NCBI GenBank assembly: GCA_020466095.1
Contig: CM035806.1
Coordinates: forward strand, 115,300,737-115,364,736
Source: Chlorops oryzae
Taxonomy: Eukaryota > Arthropoda > Insecta > Diptera > Chloropidae
DNA length: 64,000 bases
Direction of reading: 5' to 3'
Shown one piece after another: positions 59,167 to 64,000 of the stretch. The position numbers and the translations under genes are program-made. How positions within the stretch are numbered: the stretch's first letter is position 1; every line of letters begins with the position of its first letter. Under the pieces are notes generated by a model that was not told the DNA's origin, did no database searches, and saw only the letters and a list, made by a program, of their open reading frames with translations.

Positions 59167-62100
59167 CAAGGTATATAGAATACAAGGTATGGCAAACAGC
59201 TGTGAAACAAAAAAAATTTGGGCAAGAAGAAGAGAAAAAATGACGTCATGCAGAGAAACTGTTGAGATGGTAACGCTGAAACTCGTTAGTTTCAAATCAA
59301 AAGGCGAATCTATTTCTCTTTTAATCGCGATGTTTTGCTTTACGTAGTGAATTTGAGGATAATAAATAAAAATCGTCATTAATTGCTTCTGGAATTTATT
59401 GGTTTATTTGTCAAGGGATTTTTTAAAAAAAGTTTAGTTTAAAATTTTTTTCATTTTATGATTTTTTGTTCTTTTTGAACTTTGAAATAACTTTTCATTT
59501 AGTTGTCTTATTTTAAAATACATCCTCGCCCTAAAGAAGAGTTTTTTTTATTTTTTCATTGCAATTAATTGCGGAAGCTTCCCGCATATGAGTTGCCAAA
59601 AACCCTTCAGCAATTAAGAGTTGATCTTGATTTAAAGCTTCGAACACTTCATTTAATTGCGTGATATGAAGCATCATTTCTTCGGTGGGTTTTGAAAGCC
59701 CTCCTTCGTTTAATTGGTTGATCCATGTATGGAATGGTCCCGCTTCATCTCTTGGCACAGCGATTTCCGGGAGCTTGTCCCTCATCCTATGGCAAATGTA
59801 ACCAGCAAGGTGTTCAAGCCCGTCGTACTGAAGGTCTGTATATTCTTCATGAGGCTCAACATCAGTTTCTTCATTTGACGTTTCCGCATTTATTGCTTTA
59901 AACATCATACCTAAATGTAAAAATAATAAAAAAAAAATATTGAAACATTTTAAAACATCATTTTAAATAAACCTGTCCGTGATTTTTCGGTCATTTCCAA
60001 ATCAGGGGTATCATCGATTTCAACATTTGCGTTGTTGGATAACGCTCCTTCGTTTCTTCCAAGTATGTACGACCGTAAGCGAAATTTAAACTGCAGTTGA
60101 TCAGGATGATCATGCAGTCCTCCCTTTGATCGAATTACGCCGAAGAAGTTCTCCAAAACATCCTGGTTTAATCTATTTGTGAGAATGAATTTCACACCAT
60201 ACCGCGCTTTGAGGTCAGTTAAAAGAGCCTTTACAGCGTTGTTAGACTGTATGATTCCTAAAAAAAAAAAAAATAAAAGAAACATAAAGTTTGTATATCT
60301 AATATAAGTAATAATTTAACATTTATAAAACTATGTACAAATATTTACCTCTCTGAAATGGTAAAATGTTTCGCCCCACGGCCCGCATTTGCTTCATTAA
60401 CGAAGTCATTGCGTCCAATATTTCATCTTGCTCCTGAAGAGCAAGTCCATAAGCATGGGTCCGAGTTCTGGAATCAGCACGTGGAACTCTTGAATTCATC
60501 ACGTCGAACCAGTTGTTCACCTAAGATTGAAAAAGTTAGTTACATAAATATAAAAATGAAATTACTGAGTATGTCCTTACAATTTTGAAAAGCTGATGAC
60601 ATTCACTCCAGTTAAACCCCTCTAGAAAACCAAGAGTAGCTGCTCTAGAGATAGCTTGGGCAATTGTGTGCGAAAACAGTTTTGCGGCTAGTTTAACTTT
60701 CTGCCTTTGAGCGCCCGATACGGTAATGTTTTCCAAGGATATTTTGTTGGTGATAGTCAAGTCATCCGATGTTAGTTCCAGAAGTTTCACAATTATATCT
60801 TTGTTGACAACCTTTCCATTTATATAATAACCTTCATCTAAGAAGTGATTTCGAATGAGTTTTAATAAATGGGGAACATCTGCAAACGAATGAACTTTTT
60901 CGTTGTCAAACATAAACCTAATGAATAGAATAAAATATTCTTTACGATCCTGTTGGTCCAAAAATATTATTCATTGATATCTCACCATGGTTTTTCTTCG
61001 TGTATATCAAGTTCATTTAACAATGATCTGTTTCCTCCACCAAGATCGCAAACAATGGCAACAACTGTATATCCGCAAGACTTACATTCCTTTAAAATAC
61101 TTAGAAGGGTGTCTTTTGTCATTTTAAAATCAAAATCATGGAAAATTGGTTGTTTCCATTTTGAAGTTAAGCCTAAAATAAGAAATATTTCGTATGAGAT
61201 TTGTGTTATAGCTATCAACGTAATTAAAAATTTTTGTCTTACCTCTGAGCATTGCTACTTGCACATATCCAACAGGTGCTAATGTTGCGTCCATCTTTCG
61301 GTCATAACAGTATGATTTTCGAATTTTCATCTCATCAAAGCTTAAGATGCAAATTTTCTGGTTCTCAGTCATGTGAGTGGAAGCTCTCAAAATTTTGAAA
61401 ACTGGAGTCAATAGTCCTCTGAATATTGTTATTGTTTGAGCCCATTGATTGAGTGTTCGCACAGCCGGAAGAGGAAATTTTTTTCTATATAATAATTTAT
61501 ATAGTCTTGAACCTGTTGCATACAATGTAATTGATTGTGCGATGTCTTCTTCACTCCATTTAGTCTTACATCCAGTCTTCAATAGTCCAATTTGGGTCTT
61601 TGTAAAAATTGTTAGCAGTTTTTCCTCCAGATTTGAGTAGCTGCTCTTGGATTGCTCAAGTTTTTCTTCCAAACATTCAATTTGGTATTCGTGAATCGCT
61701 TCCATTTTTTGCATTTCCTCCGTTTTCATATTTAATTTTTGATTTGATTTTTTATTTAACTTTTTTACAGTTTTGTTCTCTCTTCTCAGTAAATATCTGT
61801 TAGCAAGTTATACGTTAACAACATTAGTATAAACGAATGCAATAAAAAAACATAAATTACTGTTAAATGAAAATGATTACGAATGTAACATACCTTTCGG
61901 ATTTCAAATTTCGAATTGTCGATTTGCATTTTTTTAGTTGTTGTTTTAAATTTTCATTTTCCATTTTGAGATTGTCGCTGTAAAAACATTATTCACGAAT
62001 ATTAAAAATAAAATTGAAGCTAATGACACAGATAAAAAATACAACTCACATATCCGATTGCAAATTTTCAAATGTTCCCGCACTTAAATTGGGTGAAACA

Positions 62101-62694
62101 TTCTCACCTTCTTCCGCGAAGCTCATATCCTCCACCGCTATGTTCTCATCAACTCTTGCCAAGGGAAATTTTGTGGTTTCATAAGAAAAAATTGATGGTA
62201 CTACATCTCGCTTTAATTTTCGTGCATTTGCAAATCCTATAAATATAATAAATATATATGAATACTGAGATGTTTTTAACCAACAATACCGCTTACCCAT
62301 TTCGTACTGCATATTATTTTCAATATCTTCTGCTTGGAAATGATGCATACAAATGTGCAAGTTTTCCCGCGCACATTCTGCTTTCCTTTGGCAAAAATTT
62401 AGCCATTTCTCCTTTAAAACAGGATTAGTTGGCAATTTAAAAAAACTTACGCCTGGAGCTAAGTCCGTAGAGCGACAATCCGGTACGGCACAAACTTTCA
62501 TTATTTCTCTTTTGCTTTACAAACTTTAAACACTTCGAAAACTTTATAAGAATGAAATTCATTTGCATGTAAACAAAAAACATTTGTTTGCGACGTTGCC
62601 ATCGCAAATATTCTCTCGGTGACGTCACGAAAATTTTGAAATTTTTCGAAATACGGTACCTTGCAATGCCATACCTTCTATTCTATATACCTTG
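59167..62694 (-). mobile_element. P-superfamily transposon, apparently intact
   Basis: 3528 bp with termini CAAGGTATATAGAATACAAG and CAAGGTATATAGAATAGAAG (on the opposite strand), about 28 bp with one or two mismatches, each containing two AAGGTAT words. Flanked by ATTATAACA on both sides (59158-59166, 62695-62703), consistent with the 8-bp duplication of P elements plus one chance match. It contains only the transposase gene, on the minus strand, with short UTRs. Inserted in the right part of foldback copy 2. Confidence 0.9.
59531..62501 (-). CDS. P-element-type transposase, THAP domain, nine exons
   Basis: Minus-strand exons 62501-62297, 62236-62050, 61977-61894, 61796-61243, 61172-60986, 60917-60581, 60520-60349, 60257-59973 and 59910-59531. 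All introns are GT-AG, all junctions keep phase, and the total is 796 codons plus stop. Exon 1 is a THAP zinc finger (C4, C9 ... C56-x-x-H59 order, with AVPDCRS and CMHHF). Exons 3-4 are coiled coil. The RNase H-like core has D in SFDEMKI, D in VCDLGGGN and E in LNQDVLENFFG, with the DVPHLLKLIRNHF and FDVMNSR motifs typical of P/THAP9 transposases. P transposase of Drosophila is 751 aa, so length fits. Expected to bind and cut the 59167/62694 termini. Exon boundaries were read by eye. Confidence 0.9.
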
Positions 62695-63594
62695 ATTATA
62701 ACATACCAAAAACGAATCCAATATTCTTCGTATTAGGCTGGTTTAAAAGGTAATTTTGTAAATTTTTCGAATATGCATGCTGAACATGCTCTTTCTTGTT
62801 CCTACGGCATCTATATTATAGATTGAAGTTCGTGAGGCATTTTTCTTTAATTTAAGCCTAATTTTGTATGGGGGCCCCCTAACGAGGGGAGATAGAGGGT
62901 AGGTATGTTTGAAGAAAATGTTTGGAGTAAAAAAATAATGGGGGTCGGTCATATATATCAGCCCCCTAGGAGGGGTTTGACTGTAGTGACGGCCATTTTG
63001 TATGAATTTTTGCTCAAATTAAGGTAGTTTTATATGGGAGCCCCCTTAAGGGGGGGAGATAGAGGTTAAGTATTTCGGAGAAAATGTTAGGGGGACAAAG
63101 TTAATGGGGGTCGGTCATACATTTGACTCCTCTAGGAGCACTCTGGGGCTAGTAAGGAAGATGGGGGGAAAAGTTTTTAAAAAATTATTTTTGTATGGGA
63201 GCCCCCTTAAGGAGGGGAGATAGGGGGTAGGTTTGTTCAGAAAAAATGTTCGGAGTAAAAAAATAATGGGGGTTGGCCATACGTTATATATCCGTAGGGG
63301 CGCCTTGTGGGGAGTTAAGGGCCGTTTCCTCTCTATTTTTGCCAATTTCCCAAACTTCAATTGAAAACTGCCACGGGTTCCCGTTATCCGATTGCCTCCA
63401 AATTTCTCACGTTTCTCCTCCATGTCTAATGGAACACTTCTGGACCCTGAGACCGATCAGAAACTCGCTACAAAATTTCTCCATAGAGTTAAGAGCAGCC
63501 CTAGGCTACATACAAGCCGGAAACAGAACAATTTCTAAAGCACCTATTAAATGCAGTAAATTTTTGAAAATGAGTCAGTAATACATACAATACT

Positions 63595-63609
63595 TCATTC
63601 ATTTTGCAG
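63595..63609 (+). promoter_or_regulatory. Splice acceptor for provirus env
   Basis: Pyrimidine-rich tract cattcattttgcag followed by the open env frame, 28 nt after the phosphatase stop codon. Phase matches the leader donor at 37501. Confidence 0.7.
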
Positions 63610-64000
63610 GTTGCGTATTCCTTACTGTTTGCCACTACACATGCGTATTTGGTAGTGTCACCAATTACAGATCAACGCGGATTTATAGAAGTACATATGT
63701 ACCAAACAGAAATAGTAAAGGAATCACTCACAGTACTCCATATAATACACCCCAAAGAAATAGAAAAAATCGTACACTCGATGGAAGAACTCATCGCGGC
63801 AACAGATATACAAAATAAAGGCTTGTTAATGGGTGAAATAAAAACAGTAAAGGTAAAATTAAAATCAATCATGCCCCTAGGGAGACAAAAAAGAGGTCTG
63901 ATTAACGCTATTGGCAGAGCAGGTAATTGGTTATTCGGCGTTATGGACGATGAAGATCGTCAAGAAATCGAAGAGCATTTAAAATTAGCATCAGAAAATA
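63610..64000 (+). CDS. env: Errantivirus-type envelope protein, N-terminal part
   Basis: Open from the acceptor to the window edge (130 codons) without an in-frame stop. A hydrophobic stretch directly after the acceptor would form the signal peptide with the leader codons. Residues about 84-100 carry a furin-type site RQKR followed by a glycine- and isoleucine-rich segment (GLINAIG), then an acidic DDEDRQ motif: the pattern of the fusion peptide in insect errantivirus Env and baculovirus F proteins. It would mediate membrane fusion. There is no ATG of its own near the start, which supports a start supplied by splicing. The C-terminal part lies beyond the window. Confidence 0.8.

Larger units (their letters stand above)
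58512..63501. mobile_element. Foldback element copy 2, host to a P-like transposon
   Basis: Termini GGGCTGCTCTTAA and reverse complement, flanked by TA (58510-58511, 63502-63503). The arms match 23631-25633. The left arm is shorter (58512-58861 then a jump into spacer sequence at ggcgtacagaccgagag), so it is rearranged relative to copy 1. Excluding the P-like insertion, the element is about 1.46 kb. It sits inside the provirus phosphatase frame between AAC-TTA and GGC-TAC codons. Confidence 0.85.
46890..63581 (+). pseudogene. Protein tyrosine phosphatase domain fused to provirus Pol, in three pieces
   Basis: Pieces 46890-46971 (linker), 57843-58511 and 63504-63581 are separated by an LTR retrotransposon and a foldback element. 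With one copy of each duplication (CAGT, TA) removed, all three are in one open frame, also in phase with the integrase before 43126. Classical phosphatase landmarks are present: KNRY (57870), DYIHANFIDG, ATQGPL, DFWQMIWE, WPD loop (58281), and P-loop HCSAGINRT (nucleophile Cys at 58377, Arg at 58395). N and C replace the usual two glycines of HCSAGxGRTG, so activity is uncertain. A short tail follows to TAA at 63579-63581, lacking the usual QYxF element. About 275 codons in total. Captured phosphatases occur in bracoviruses and baculoviruses; one in an errantivirus-like Pol is unfamiliar to me. Confidence 0.8.
35990..64000 (+). mobile_element. Retrovirus-like provirus, decayed, carrying a phosphatase domain
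   Basis: In order: LTR with TATA box (start approximate), primer site 36871, leader with splice donor 37501, gag 37592-39400, pol 39565-43125, a phosphatase domain in three pieces (46890-46971, 57843-58511, 63504-63581), splice acceptor 63608-63609, and env from 63610 beyond the window. The layout and env type fit insect errantiviruses (Ty3/gypsy). Gag and pol have several stops and frameshifts, so it is an old, inactive copy. Later insertions at 36223-36745, 43126-46883, 46972-57838 and 58512-63501 enlarge it. No restored sequence is given. Confidence 0.85.

Noticed and set aside
58512..63501. Reading the foldback plus P-like gene as one Galileo-type element
   Set aside because: The P-like element has its own termini and 8-9-bp duplication inside the foldback, and the foldback has TA duplication, so they are two nested elements.

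Overview
The window is intergenic or heterochromatin-like DNA from a higher fly (Diptera). The signs are AT-rich unique sequence, several copies of a mini-me-like element (a GACA/GGAC microsatellite, a conserved core and a TA run), two Ty3/gypsy elements with errantivirus-type primer sites, a P-superfamily transposon, and foldback, hAT-like and TTA-duplicating MITEs. I found no convincing conserved host gene, rRNA or functional tRNA. Almost everything readable is a transposable element (TE), often nested, and many insertions can be delimited exactly by target site duplications (TSDs).

Layout. 1-1120: a homogeneous 10-bp satellite (AGACAGAGAC) decaying into AGAC-rich sequence. 1.2-10.2 kb: unique sequence, mini-me-like fragments and a pair of pogo-like palindromic MITEs. 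10.26-18.62 kb: LTR element 1, with both LTRs and TSD GTTT but no visible reverse transcriptase. It carries a 1.16-kb hAT-like palindrome (TSD ATCTGAAC), a mini-me-like element with 127-bp repeats, and a MITE in its 3' LTR. 19.0-21.5 kb: a terminal-inverted-repeat (TIR) element carrying a four-exon gene of DUF4806 type. 21.8-30.1 kb: hAT-like MITEs, a foldback element, and a nest of TTA- and 8-bp-TSD elements. 30-36 kb: sparse sequence with MITEs and minisatellites.

36-64 kb is one decayed retrovirus-like provirus (LTR, primer site, gag, pol, env) running off the right edge and stretched by insertions: (a) a 3.76-kb DNA transposon with ~750-bp TIRs and an intact 704-aa DDE/SWIM transposase; (b) a 10.87-kb LTR retrotransposon with 2.65-kb LTRs whose Gag starts with a RING-H2 finger; (c) a foldback element, itself carrying (d) an apparently intact P-superfamily transposon with a nine-exon, 796-codon transposase gene.

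The most unusual observation: if insertions (a), (b) and (c) are subtracted using their TSDs (AT, CAGT, TA), the integrase reading frame of the provirus runs without a stop into a classical protein tyrosine phosphatase domain, which ends just before the env splice acceptor. The provirus therefore seems to have been gag, then pol fused to a phosphatase, then env, an arrangement I do not recognise from any described element.
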